From RGIG3159 sp034927685 (GTDB taxonomy: Bacteria; Bacillota; Clostridia; Oscillospirales; Oscillospiraceae), in the NCBI GenBank assembly GCA_034927685.1, contig JAYFPO010000013.1, forward strand, positions 62,001 through 126,000: 64,000 nucleotides of DNA, read 5' to 3'. Numbering within the stretch: the stretch's first letter is position 1; each line of letters begins with the position of its first letter. Under the pieces are notes generated by a model. That model ran no database searches. It saw nothing but the letters and a program-made list of their open reading frames with translations, and had not been told where the DNA came from. This document shows positions 42,387 to 54,910 of the stretch, in pieces. A program made the position numbers and the translations under genes.

Positions 42387-43355
42387 TCACAGCCCCTTCG
42401 CCGTTCCGAAGTATTCCTCCACGAAATCGACCTGCTTTACCTGAAATTCCCGGCCGTTCAGTGGTTCCAGACAGCCCGCGTCGCTCGTAAAGCAGAAGCG
42501 CAGCTTGTAGGCGTAAAGCGCCTGATTGGTCTTTTCATAGCGTTTGTCCAGCTTGCCGTATTTTCCGTCCCCCAGCAGCGGATGCCCGGCGGCAGCCATC
42601 ATGGCGCGAATCTGGTGCGTCCGCCCGGTGACCAGCTCGCATTCCACGAGGGAGAGGTCGTTCCGGACCTCCAGCGTTTTGTAGAGCGTCACGGCGGTTT
42701 TGGAGCCTGGCTGCGGGATTTTCGTAACGTAGACGCGGTTTTCCTTCGCGTCCTTGAACAGGTACCCCTCCAGCCGTCCCGCTCTGGGCGACGGCGTCCC
42801 ATGGACAATGCAAAGATATTTTTTCTCCAACTCGCGGTCCTTGATCTTCTGGTTCATCGTCCGCAGCGCCTCCGCGTTTTTCGCCGCGATGACGATCCCG
42901 CCGGTGTTGCGGTCAATGCGGTTGCAAAGGGCGGGAGCGAACGCGTTTTCCTCACGCGGCCGCCACTCCCCTTTCCCATAGAGATAGGCCTGGATGTGGT
43001 CGATGAGCGTCTTGCCGTATTCCGCGCCGTCGTGGGGATGTACGGCAAGCCCCGGGCGCTTGTCCACCAGCAGAATATTTTCATCTTCGTAGACAATATG
43101 CAGCTTCGGGGCGGCAACCTTCAGGTAGGCGTTTCCCTCCCGCGGGCGTTCAAAAAACTCATCGTTCAGATACATCTGGACGATGCTGCCCTCCTGCAGC
43201 CGGGTGTCCCGGTCTGCGCGCTTACCGTCCACCTTGATCCGCTTCAGCCGGATATACTTTTGGGCCAGCGACGCGGGGAGGAGCGGCACAGTTTTGGCCA
43301 GGAAGCGGTCCAACCGCTGCCCGCCGTCGTTTTTTTGTATCAAAAATTCCTTCAT
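42387..43355 (-). CDS. RluA-family pseudouridine synthase
   Basis: A 322-residue rRNA/tRNA pseudouridine synthase: S4 RNA-binding domain (about 12-75), then the catalytic domain with LLVDKRPGLAVHP, the catalytic Asp in NRIDRNTGG, and VTGRTHQIRAMMAAAGHPLLGD. Most like the RluC/RluD subgroup; the exact target uridines cannot be told. Single gene, convergent with the DUF5662 gene. Confidence 0.92.
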   Translation of the reverse strand: MKEFLIQKNDGGQRLDRFLAKTVPLLPASLAQKYIRLKRIKVDGKRADRDTRLQEGSIVQMYLNDEFFERPREGNAYLKVAAPKLHIVYEDENILLVDKRPGLAVHPHDGAEYGKTLIDHIQAYLYGKGEWRPREENAFAPALCNRIDRNTGGIVIAAKNAEALRTMNQKIKDRELEKKYLCIVHGTPSPRAGRLEGYLFKDAKENRVYVTKIPQPGSKTAVTLYKTLEVRNDLSLVECELVTGRTHQIRAMMAAAGHPLLGDGKYGKLDKRYEKTNQALYAYKLRFCFTSDAGCLEPLNGREFQVKQVDFVEEYFGTAKGL

Positions 43356-43476
43356 ATGGTCGCCTTCCCTTCGTCTTTACTATGGCGGGCGGATACAAAA
43401 AAGTCAACTGGTTTTTTGTGCGCCGCCGGAAAGACGCCAAATGTGCCTGAAAAGCGGAAGTTTTTTGAAAAAGTAT

Positions 43477-43505
43477 TTGACAACCAGCGACTGATCCACT
43501 ATAAT
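43477..43505 (+). promoter_or_regulatory. Consensus promoter of the yceD-rpmF genes
   Basis: TTGACA (43477-43482), 17 bases, TATAAT (43500-43505): a perfect sigma-A promoter, 33 bases before the yceD-type start. Confidence 0.9.
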
Positions 43506-43537
43506 AATCGATGCGTGATTACGGCGAGGAGAGAACT

Positions 43538-44044
43538 ATGCTGTTAAATCTGTCTAAAATTGTAGGCTGTCCCGGCATGGTCCCCTTCGAAACGGCTCTG
43601 GACCTGAGCGACCTTTCTTTTGGCGACTGTCACCCCGCTCGGGTGCCGGTTCTGGCAAAAGGAACCGTTCGGAACAGTGCCGGTGTGCTTCTTCTTCGCG
43701 GCACGGTAGAGACAACGCTGCATGGCGTCTGCGACCGCTGCCTGAAGCCGTTTGAAAGGTTCGTATCCTATCCGCTGGAGGCGGTGCTGGTCAAGGAGCT
43801 GGAGAACGAGAAGGATGAAAACGAATGGGTCTTTCTGCTGCAAAACGATTGCGCTGACCTGACTGATATCATCAGGACTACGTTCGTGCTGAACATGGAT
43901 TCACGGCTGCTTTGCAGAGAAGACTGCAAGGGCCTTTGCTTCCGGTGCGGCAAGGATTTGAACGATGGACCTTGCGATTGTCAGCCTGAGGCCGACCCCC
44001 GACTGGCGGTGTTGCAGAAGCTGCTAACGGGAAAGAATCCGTAG
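43538..44044 (+). CDS. yceD: YceD/DUF177-family protein
   Basis: A 168-residue DUF177 protein, nearly always found just before rpmF and implicated in large-subunit rRNA or L32 accumulation. It has the VCDRCLKPF motif (about 59-68) and a C-terminal cysteine cluster (CREDCKGLCFRCG). The ATG at 43538 has GAGGAGAG upstream; the earlier ATG in frame lacks one. 47 bases before rpmF. Confidence 0.9.
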   Translation: MLLNLSKIVGCPGMVPFETALDLSDLSFGDCHPARVPVLAKGTVRNSAGVLLLRGTVETTLHGVCDRCLKPFERFVSYPLEAVLVKELENEKDENEWVFLLQNDCADLTDIIRTTFVLNMDSRLLCREDCKGLCFRCGKDLNDGPCDCQPEADPRLAVLQKLLTGKNP

Positions 44045-44091
44045 TATTATGAGTATATGCCGCCAGGCATTTTTACCAAGGAGGTGTCATC

Positions 44092-44277
44092 ATGGCTGTT
44101 CCAAAGTGTAAAGTATCCAAGGCAAGACGCGATAAGAGACGTAGTTCCCACTGGAAAGTGTCCGCTCCCGGTTTTGTTGCCTGCCCCAAGTGCGGTGAAC
44201 CCGTCATGCCCCACAGAGCATGCAAAGCTTGCGGTACCTACAACGGCCGCGAGGTTATCGCGGCGGAGAAAAACTGA
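44092..44277 (+). CDS. rpmF: Ribosomal protein L32, zinc-ribbon form
   Basis: A 61-residue L32: MAVPKCKVSKARRDKRRS start and a zinc ribbon CPKCG...CKACG. This is the zinc-binding (C+) paralogue type. AAGGAGG upstream. A terminator follows within 10 bases of the stop. Confidence 0.97.
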   Translation: MAVPKCKVSKARRDKRRSSHWKVSAPGFVACPKCGEPVMPHRACKACGTYNGREVIAAEKN

Positions 44278-44285
44278 CAAGGTGA

Positions 44286-44313
44286 GAGGAAGGCTCGTCC
44301 TTCCTCTTTTCTT
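44286..44313 (+). terminator. Terminator after rpmF
   Basis: AGAGGAAGG and TCCTTCCTC pair around CTCG, followed by TTTTC and a T-rich tail. Lies between rpmF and der, so der may depend on read-through or its own promoter. Confidence 0.75.
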
Positions 44314-44365
44314 GTATCAAAATTCAAATATCCGCCTATTCTTCTCTAAAAGGAGGCGTTTTATT

Positions 44366-45697
44366 ATGGCAAAACCTCTGGTTGCCATCGTGGGCAGGCC
44401 CAATGTGGGCAAGTCCATGCTGTTCAATAAGCTGACTGGCCAGCGAACCGCCATTGTCGAGGATTCGCCGGGCGTGACCCGGGATCGGATTTACGGCGAC
44501 TGCGAGTGGAATGGCCGCGAATTTTCTCTGATCGACACCGGTGGCATTGAGCCGGCCGCCGATTCGGAAATTTTGCTTTTCATGCGCCGGCAGGCCGAAA
44601 TCGCCATTGAAACCGCAGACGTCATCGTCATGGTGACCGATGTCCGCATCGGCGTCACGGCGGCCGACCAGGAGGTGGCCGCGCTGCTGCTGCGCAGCAA
44701 AAAGCCGGTCTGCCTGGCCGTCAACAAGTGCGACAGCATCGGCCCGGTCAACCCCGATATTTACGAGTTTTACGCCCTTGGACTCGGCGACCCCATCGAG
44801 GTCTCCGCGGTTCACGGTCATGGCACCGGCGATCTGCTGGATTTCTGCACGGCTCACTTCCCGCCAAAATCCGATGAGGAAAATGACGAGGATACCATCA
44901 AGGTTGCCATCGTCGGCAAGCCCAACGTCGGCAAATCCAGTCTGCTCAACCGCATTCTCGGCATTGAGCGCGTCATTGTCTCTGAAGTGGCGGGTACCAC
45001 CCGCGACGCCATCGACAGCAAGTTTGAAAATCAGTACGGAACCTACTGCTTCATCGACACGGCGGGAATGCGCCGCAAGTCCCGCGTGGACGAAGCCATC
45101 GAACGATACAGCAACATGCGCGCCGTGTCCGCCATTGAACGGGCGGACGTATGCCTGATCCTGATCGATGCCTGCGAAGGCGTGACTGAGCAGGACACCA
45201 AAATCGCCGGACTGGCCCACGAGGCCGGAAAGGCCTCCATCATCGTGGTCAACAAATGGGACCTGGTGGAAAAAGAAACCAACACCATGGACAAGATGAC
45301 AGAGGATATCCGTCGGGATCTGAGCTTCATGCCTTATGCACCGGTACTGTTTCTCTCCGCGCTGACGGGTCAGCGGGTGGACAAGCTCTACGAGATGATT
45401 AATATGGTGAACAGGCAGAGCTGCATGCGAATCACCACCGGTATGCTCAACAATATTCTGGCCGACGCGACCGCACGGGTGCAGCCGCCCACCGACAAGG
45501 GCAGGCGGCTCAAAATCTATTATATGACGCAGATTTCCGTCAAACCGCCCCACTTTGTGGTGTTCTGTAATGACGCGCGTCTGTTCCACTTCTCCTACCA
45601 GCGTTATCTGGAAAATCAGATCCGCGCCGTGTTCGGCCTGCAGGGGACGCCCATTGTGTTAACGATCCGGCAAAAAGGCGATCAGGAAGACAACTGA
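44366..45697 (+). CDS. der: Ribosome-assembly GTPase Der (EngA)
   Basis: A 443-residue double-GTPase for 50S assembly. G1 loops GRPNVGKS (10-17) and GKPNVGKS (near 184-191), G3 DTGG and DTAG, G4 NKCD and NKWD, then a KH-like C-terminal domain. AAAGGAGG lies 7 bases before the ATG at 44366. The frame stays open upstream through rpmF, with no support for an earlier start. Confidence 0.97.
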   Translation: MAKPLVAIVGRPNVGKSMLFNKLTGQRTAIVEDSPGVTRDRIYGDCEWNGREFSLIDTGGIEPAADSEILLFMRRQAEIAIETADVIVMVTDVRIGVTAADQEVAALLLRSKKPVCLAVNKCDSIGPVNPDIYEFYALGLGDPIEVSAVHGHGTGDLLDFCTAHFPPKSDEENDEDTIKVAIVGKPNVGKSSLLNRILGIERVIVSEVAGTTRDAIDSKFENQYGTYCFIDTAGMRRKSRVDEAIERYSNMRAVSAIERADVCLILIDACEGVTEQDTKIAGLAHEAGKASIIVVNKWDLVEKETNTMDKMTEDIRRDLSFMPYAPVLFLSALTGQRVDKLYEMINMVNRQSCMRITTGMLNNILADATARVQPPTDKGRRLKIYYMTQISVKPPHFVVFCNDARLFHFSYQRYLENQIRAVFGLQGTPIVLTIRQKGDQEDN

Positions 45698-45975
45698 TGG
45701 GCGGCGGGAACTACACCTATATTCTCGAGTGTGCCGACGGCAGCCTCTACACCGGCTGGACCAACGACCTGGCAAAACGACTGGCGGCCCACAATCGTGG
45801 GGCCGCCAGTAAATACACGCGCCCAAGACGCCCGGTCACGCTCTTTTATTATGAGGAGTACCAGACGAAGGAAGAGGCGATGCGCCGCGAGGTCGCCATC
45901 AAACGGCTGACGCGCCAGGAAAAGCTGGCGCTCCGGCCCGACGAGTGTCGCAAAGGTGAACCAGTGCTCAAATAG
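45697..45975 (+). CDS. GIY-YIG nuclease-fold protein (UPF0213/YhbQ-type)
   Basis: A 92-residue single-domain GIY-YIG protein: YTYILECADGSLYTGWT, then DLAKRLAAHN, Arg/Glu of the fold and AMRREVAIKRLTRQEKL. Family members are small structure-specific nucleases of unsure role. TGATG overlap with the der stop, so translation is coupled. Confidence 0.88.
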   Translation: MGGGNYTYILECADGSLYTGWTNDLAKRLAAHNRGAASKYTRPRRPVTLFYYEEYQTKEEAMRREVAIKRLTRQEKLALRPDECRKGEPVLK

Positions 45976-45982
45976 CGAGGTC

Positions 45983-47170
45983 TCAGACAGTCCGCCGGGA
46001 GGCGGGCTGTTTTTTGCGCAGGACCAGCATGACAATCGCGGCGCCAACACAGGCAAACAGAAACCCTGTGAACGTCATCGCGCGTACAGAAAAGTTCTGG
46101 ATCAGCCGACCACCCAGATAGTTGCCGAGGCTGGTCCCCAGGGTGAAAATGGCAACGGAGACGGACTGTCCCTTTACCATATCGCTTTCCGCGATTTCCT
46201 CGCTGGAAAAGAGCACGATGGACGGCGCGTAGAGGCCGTAGGTGACGGCTTGCAGCAACTGAGCCAGATACACGAACATTACGCTGGAGGCCAGATGAAA
46301 CAGGAGTGCCTTGACGACAAAGCAGACCGCAGTGACCTTCAGCCAGCCGCATGTGCTGAGCAGACGGCGAAATCGGTCGTAGAACAAGATCGCGAAAAAC
46401 TCGGCGATATTGGCAATTAACAGCGCAGTGCCGACACTGGAACTGCCACCGCCAACGCGCTCCATCATATTGATGAGATAGGTTTCCGTCATCATATGGA
46501 AGGTTGCGACAAAGAAGAAGCCCACTAGCACCAGCGTATAGCGGCCATAACGGTGCAGAAACTGCGGCAGCGAACAGGGCTGGGTGTTTTGCCTGACAGC
46601 CCCGCCGGGCCGCATCCGTGGGAGCAAAAAAAGCGCGCAGAGCAGCAGCGCGAGAAACGCAGCGCAAACCAGCATCAGACTGTCCACGCCACAGAGGTCC
46701 GCGGCATAGCCGACGCCGAACGAAGTCAGCGCAAAAAGAAGCGTGCCGACAGCCCGCGAAATCCCAAAATTCAGCGGAATCCCATGATGCTGGCAATAGT
46801 CCGCGACGGAATTGATGAGCGGCTCCAGCAGATGCACCAGAATGGAGGCCACGAAAAACGTCATGAGCAGCGCACTGCCCGTGAACCGAAAAAACGACAT
46901 GGCGCAAACGCCCAGAAGCGCCAGACCCGCGATCAGCAGCAGATAGGACCGCAGCGAGACGCGGGTCGACCGGTCCACCGCCGACGCCAGCACCGGCTGG
47001 ATCAGGGCCGAGACAATGGTAATCAGCGCAAGCAGCACGCCGATTTCAGACGTGCGATACCCCTTCCCCTGCAGGTAGACCGCCGCAAACGTGACGATGG
47101 GACAGAGCGCAGCCCAGAAAAAGCCGTGAACGCCGGCATATCTGGCCGTGATGGATTTTTTTTGTTCCAT
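45983..47170 (-). CDS. Major facilitator transporter, MFS_1-like group
   Basis: A 395-residue 12-span transporter. It begins inside the membrane (YAGVHGFFWAALCPI, AAVYLQGKGYRTSEIGVLLAL), has a cytoplasmic central loop (RMRPGG...), and SRAVGTLLFAL in the fifth to sixth span, like LacY/nucleoside-H+ symporter relatives (PF12832). Substrate unknown. No clear promoter motif was found. Its last 30 bases overlap the terminator hairpin of the opposite-strand der operon. Confidence 0.8.
   Translation of the reverse strand: MEQKKSITARYAGVHGFFWAALCPIVTFAAVYLQGKGYRTSEIGVLLALITIVSALIQPVLASAVDRSTRVSLRSYLLLIAGLALLGVCAMSFFRFTGSALLMTFFVASILVHLLEPLINSVADYCQHHGIPLNFGISRAVGTLLFALTSFGVGYAADLCGVDSLMLVCAAFLALLLCALFLLPRMRPGGAVRQNTQPCSLPQFLHRYGRYTLVLVGFFFVATFHMMTETYLINMMERVGGGSSSVGTALLIANIAEFFAILFYDRFRRLLSTCGWLKVTAVCFVVKALLFHLASSVMFVYLAQLLQAVTYGLYAPSIVLFSSEEIAESDMVKGQSVSVAIFTLGTSLGNYLGGRLIQNFSVRAMTFTGFLFACVGAAIVMLVLRKKQPASRRTV
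45987..46015 (+). terminator. Terminator of der/GIY-YIG, inside the MFS 3' coding end
   Basis: ACAGTCCGCC and GGCGGGCTGT pair around GGGA with six T following. It lies 12 bases beyond the GIY-YIG stop, yet is entirely within the last codons of the convergent MFS gene. Confidence 0.8.
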
Positions 47171-47190
47171 CGCAACATAACCTCCCCGGA

Positions 47191-47222
47191 AAAGAAAAAA
47201 GACAGGCGCAAAGCCTGCCTCT
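47191..47222 (-). terminator. Terminator of rpmB
   Basis: Minus strand GAGGCAGGC and GCCTGTC pair (one G-U) around a 5-base loop, followed by TTTTTT. It lies 19 bases after the rpmB stop. Confidence 0.8.
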
Positions 47223-47240
47223 TTCGGGTTTTTTCAAGCA

Positions 47241-47429
47241 TCAGACAGCGCGTTCAACCTTACCGGAACGCAAACATCTCGTACAGACGTAAACATGGCG
47301 CGGAGTACCGTCAACAACTGCCTTCACGCGCTTCACATTGGGCTTCCAGGTTCGATTGGAACGCCTGTGGGAATGGGAGACCTTGATGCCAAACGTCACA
47401 CCTTTGCCGCAAATATCGCACTTTGCCAT
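47241..47429 (-). CDS. rpmB: Ribosomal protein L28, zinc-binding form
   Basis: A 62-residue L28: MAKCDICGKG...GIKVSHSHRRSNRTW and CTRCLRSGKV, giving two CxxC pairs for zinc. GAGGAGG just upstream of the ATG at 47429. Divergent from hprK. Confidence 0.97.
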   Translation of the reverse strand: MAKCDICGKGVTFGIKVSHSHRRSNRTWKPNVKRVKAVVDGTPRHVYVCTRCLRSGKVERAV

Positions 47430-47490
47430 TTGCTGCACCTCCTCGCCATAACAAAATCTTGGAACGATAGCGTCTAACACGCCGAAAAAC

Positions 47491-47519
47491 ATCATACCAA
47501 ATATCGGCACAAATTGCAA
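47491..47519 (-). promoter_or_regulatory. Promoter of rpmB
   Basis: Minus-strand TTGCAA and TATGAT with 17-base spacing; leader of about 55 bases before rpmB. Confidence 0.75.
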
Positions 47520-47552
47520 GAGGAAAAAACATATTTTAAAAAAGAATTTGGA

Positions 47553-47581
47553 TTGATAATCGAAGCCGGGTGCCATATAAT
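47553..47581 (+). promoter_or_regulatory. Promoter of hprK
   Basis: TTGATA (47553-47558), 17 bases, perfect TATAAT (47576-47581), 28 bases before the hprK start. Divergent from the rpmB promoter with 33 bases between the two -35 boxes. Confidence 0.82.
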
Positions 47582-47609
47582 GAGGTTAACACATCGGGGA
47601 GGGTTCGCA

Positions 47610-48557
47610 ATGATCTGCACCTATAGCGTTCCGCTGAAAAAACTCGCGGAGGAATTTCACCTTCAACCTGTATCTTTATCCACGGATTATGAAAAAATTC
47701 ACATCACGGTGGAGGACGTCAGCCGCCCCGGGCTGCAAATGGCCGGATTTTTCGACCACTTCGAGCCAATGCGGCTGCAGATCATCGGCACCGTCGAGTC
47801 CACCTATTTGCATAAGCTCTCGTCGGAAGAGCGGTTCGGCATTTTCGACCAGTTTTTCACCTACCGCATTCCCGCGCTGATCGTGGCGCGGAATCTGGAC
47901 ATTGTGCCGGAATGCCTGGAAATGGCCATGCGCTACGACGTCACCGTACTCCGCTGCGCCGAAACAACTTCCTCCCTGATTTCCAGTCTGATCGCCTACC
48001 TGCGGCAGGAGTTGGCCCCGCGTATCACGCGTCACGGTGTCCTGGTGGACGTCTACGGCGAGGGAATCCTGCTCTACGGTGACAGCGGCATTGGTAAGTC
48101 CGAGGCCGCCATCGAGCTCGTCAAGCGCGGACACCGGCTGATCGCCGACGACGCGGTGGAAATTCGAAAGGTCTCCGACGCGGTGCTGAGCGGCTCTGCG
48201 CCGGAGATGATCCGGCACTACATCGAGCTGCGCGGCATCGGCGTCATCAACGTAGCCAAGCTGTTCGGCATGGGCGCGGTCCGCGACAGCGCGGAGATCG
48301 ATCTGCTCATCAGCATCGTGCCCTGGAGCCAAGGGGCCAGCTATGACCGAATGGGCCTCGAAAACCAATATACGGATATTCTCGGAGTGCAGGTGCCGTC
48401 CATCACGGTCCCGGTAACGCCGGGCCGAAACCTCGCGGTCATCATCGAGGTGGCGGCCATGAACAACCGGCAAAAGAAGATGGGCTACAACGCCGCCGAG
48501 GAATTCACGGAACAGATCAATCGGCACTTCGACACAGAAGCATCCAAAATGCTCTGA
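47610..48557 (+). CDS. hprK: HPr kinase/phosphorylase
   Basis: A 315-residue HprK/P, which phosphorylates Ser46 of HPr (and Crh) and so controls carbon catabolite repression. N-terminal domain 1-130, then Walker A GDSGIGKSE near 155-163, catalytic region RLIADDAVEIRK, and RGIGVINVAKLFG. GGGGAGGG upstream of the ATG at 47610. No ptsH/crh gene is in the window. Confidence 0.96.
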   Translation: MICTYSVPLKKLAEEFHLQPVSLSTDYEKIHITVEDVSRPGLQMAGFFDHFEPMRLQIIGTVESTYLHKLSSEERFGIFDQFFTYRIPALIVARNLDIVPECLEMAMRYDVTVLRCAETTSSLISSLIAYLRQELAPRITRHGVLVDVYGEGILLYGDSGIGKSEAAIELVKRGHRLIADDAVEIRKVSDAVLSGSAPEMIRHYIELRGIGVINVAKLFGMGAVRDSAEIDLLISIVPWSQGASYDRMGLENQYTDILGVQVPSITVPVTPGRNLAVIIEVAAMNNRQKKMGYNAAEEFTEQINRHFDTEASKML

Positions 48558-48656
48558 TCCCATTCCTGCTTGCAACCGCAGCGCGCTTGGCGGCGCGTGC
48601 TATGTTCGCGCTTTCAGAAGCGCAGAACCCGTCGCACGCAAAATTCGGCACGCTTC

Positions 48657-48695
48657 ACGCAATCAACATCGTTGTCACGATGTTGATTGCGTTTT
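48657..48695 (+). terminator. Terminator of hprK
   Basis: ACGCAATCAACATCG and CGATGTTGATTGCG pair perfectly around a 5-6 base loop, then TTTTT. About 100 bases after the hprK stop. Confidence 0.85.
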
Positions 48696-48712
48696 TGTGG
48701 ATATAAAATAAC

Positions 48713-48825
48713 GGGTCTGCCGCCAGGTTCGGCGTGCACGAAGATTGGTCCCAGTCGGGGTAACGATCAGCTGCCTTTACCGGGATCAATCTTCACGCGC
48801 TGCTTTGCGGCAGGTCTCTTTTTTT
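48713..48825 (+). ncRNA. Candidate structured small RNA with its own T-tail
   Basis: 113 bases between the hprK terminator and the gltD stop fold as one long hairpin: CTGCCGC with GCGGCAG at the ends, GAAGATTGGTCCC with GGGATCAATCTTC in the middle (one G-U), and GGTAA/TTACC at the tip, with internal loops between. Seven T follow the 3' arm at once, so the plus strand is the likely transcript. A TATAAA-like box lies at 48702-48707, with no clear -35. It lacks the SRP GGAA tip and does not look like 6S. No family recognised; it might also be just a large terminator. Confidence 0.4.
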
Positions 48826-48837
48826 CGCCCGCTGTGC

Positions 48838-50181
48838 TTAAAGGATGTTGGTATAGCCCATCAGGCGGCGATCCGCCTCGGCGGCGGCCTGCTTGCCGCC
48901 GGCAATGGCCAGCACCACCAGTGACGCTCCGCCGCACAGATCTCCCGCCGTCAGGACCTCCGCGCCGCACTGCCGCAGCGCCTCCGCCGCATGCAGTGCA
49001 GATGGCGTACTGCTGGAAAAACCGGAGGCAAGAATCAGCAACTCCGCCTCGCGTTCCCGTTCCTCCCCGCCGCAAGCCGACACAACGCCCGCGAGCGCCC
49101 CGTCCGCGTCGAGACGCAGGTGGGTCACCTGGGTCTCAAATTCCCGAATGTCGCGGCCATAGAGCGCTGTGGCCTCTTCGTGGGCATAATCGCCGCCGCC
49201 ATAGAACGCGGCAGGCTTCCGAATGAGCTGGGCAACCTCTTTGCAGCCCTGCCGCAGGGCGGTGGCAATACAGTCGGCGGCACTGTCGCCCGCGCCGACG
49301 ACAACGACGCGTTTCCCCGCCGCCGTGACGGAGAGCGGTGCCTCGCCGAGCAGCGCTCCGGCGGCCGTCTTCAGATAGTCAAGCGCGTAGCAAACGCCGT
49401 GCGCGGCCTTTTCCGGGAACTCCAGCCGCCGGGGCTCCTGTGCGCCGCAGCAGAGCACTGTGAGATCATACGATTCCGCGAGCGCCTCCGGCGCCACGTC
49501 CACGCCCACTTCGCAGCCGGTTCGGAATTCGACGCCCTCCAGCTCCATCAGGCGGACGCGGCGGCGGACCACCTCCTTCGGCAGCTTCATGTTGGGAATG
49601 CCATACGTCAACAGACCGCCGGGCGTTTTGTCCCGCTCAAATACCGTGACGCTATGGCCTCTTCGGTTCAGGTAATAGGCCGCAGCCAAACCTGCCGGGC
49701 CGGACCCCACCACAGCGACGCGCTTGCCCGAGCGGACCTGCGGCGGCTGCGGGGCCATCAGATCATTGGAAAAAGCGTAGTCGATGATGGCGCGCTCGTT
49801 GTCCCGGACCGTAACCGGTTCGCCGTTCATGCCGCAGACACAGGCGCGCTCGCAGAGCGCCGGGCAGACGCGGCTGGTGAACTCCGGAAAGCAGTTGGTC
49901 TTCAGCAGGCGGCTCAGCGCCCGCTCCGGGTTGCCGCGGTAGACAAGATCGTTCCACTCCGGAATCAGATTGTGCAGCGGGCAGCCAAGCCGCTGTCCGT
50001 CAAAGACAATGCCGGCCTGGCAAAACGGTACGCCGCAGTCCATACAGCGGCCGCCCTGCCGGCGGCGGCTTCGCTCTGAGAGTGCGCCATGAAATTCCTC
50101 CCAGTCCCGCACGCGGCTGAGCGGCTCCCGCTGGGGACCCTCCTGTCGCGTATCCTCCAGAAATCCCGTCGGTTTTCCCAT
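48838..50181 (-). CDS. gltD: Glutamate synthase small subunit (NADPH-binding, GltD)
   Basis: A 447-residue flavoprotein that passes NADPH electrons to the large subunit. Iron-sulfur cysteines CMDCGVPFC (near 46-54) and CPALCERACVCG, FAD loop GSGPAGLAAAYYLNRRGH, NADPH loop GAGDSAADC, and a final AIAGGKQAAAEADR. Slightly shorter than typical (about 470-490). Its AGAGGAG site lies in the last codons of gltB, one base before which gltB stops. Confidence 0.94.
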   Translation of the reverse strand: MGKPTGFLEDTRQEGPQREPLSRVRDWEEFHGALSERSRRRQGGRCMDCGVPFCQAGIVFDGQRLGCPLHNLIPEWNDLVYRGNPERALSRLLKTNCFPEFTSRVCPALCERACVCGMNGEPVTVRDNERAIIDYAFSNDLMAPQPPQVRSGKRVAVVGSGPAGLAAAYYLNRRGHSVTVFERDKTPGGLLTYGIPNMKLPKEVVRRRVRLMELEGVEFRTGCEVGVDVAPEALAESYDLTVLCCGAQEPRRLEFPEKAAHGVCYALDYLKTAAGALLGEAPLSVTAAGKRVVVVGAGDSAADCIATALRQGCKEVAQLIRKPAAFYGGGDYAHEEATALYGRDIREFETQVTHLRLDADGALAGVVSACGGEEREREAELLILASGFSSSTPSALHAAEALRQCGAEVLTAGDLCGGASLVVLAIAGGKQAAAEADRRLMGYTNIL

Positions 50182-50182
50182 G

Positions 50183-54673
<4,491 letters not shown>

Positions 54674-54760
54674 GGTTCTCTCCTTTGCGCATTTGAATTC
54701 CTGCCGCCGCGATGATCCGGCGGCAGTTAATAAATAATTTTCAACGATACTATGAAAAAA

Positions 54761-54789
54761 ATTATACGTTCCATGCTGTGCATTGTCAA
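54761..54789 (-). promoter_or_regulatory. Consensus promoter of gltBD
   Basis: Minus-strand TTGACA and TATAAT, spacer 17: a perfect sigma-A match with a leader of about 80 bases. I see no T-box or glutamine riboswitch in that leader. Confidence 0.88.
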
Positions 54790-54856
54790 TAGAAAATTTC
54801 TCGCGGTTTTGTTGATTCTACACTACCATATAAACCAGTTCAGGCCAGAACGACAA

Positions 54857-54892
54857 AACCGGCCCCGCCGCATATGAGTTTGCGGCGGGGCC
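54857..54892 (-). terminator. Terminator of the amino-acid permease gene
   Basis: Minus strand GGCCCCGCCGCA and TGCGGCGGGGCC make a 12-bp stem with an 8-base loop, followed by GGTTTTG. Ends before the gltBD promoter. Confidence 0.8.
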
Positions 54893-54910
54893 AGAATCGA
54901 GGCATGCGGG

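Noticed and set aside
48713..48825. SRP (4.5S) or 6S RNA
   Set aside because: No GGAA-type tip or conserved SRP loop, too short for 6S and lacking its central bubble; kept only as an unclassified candidate.
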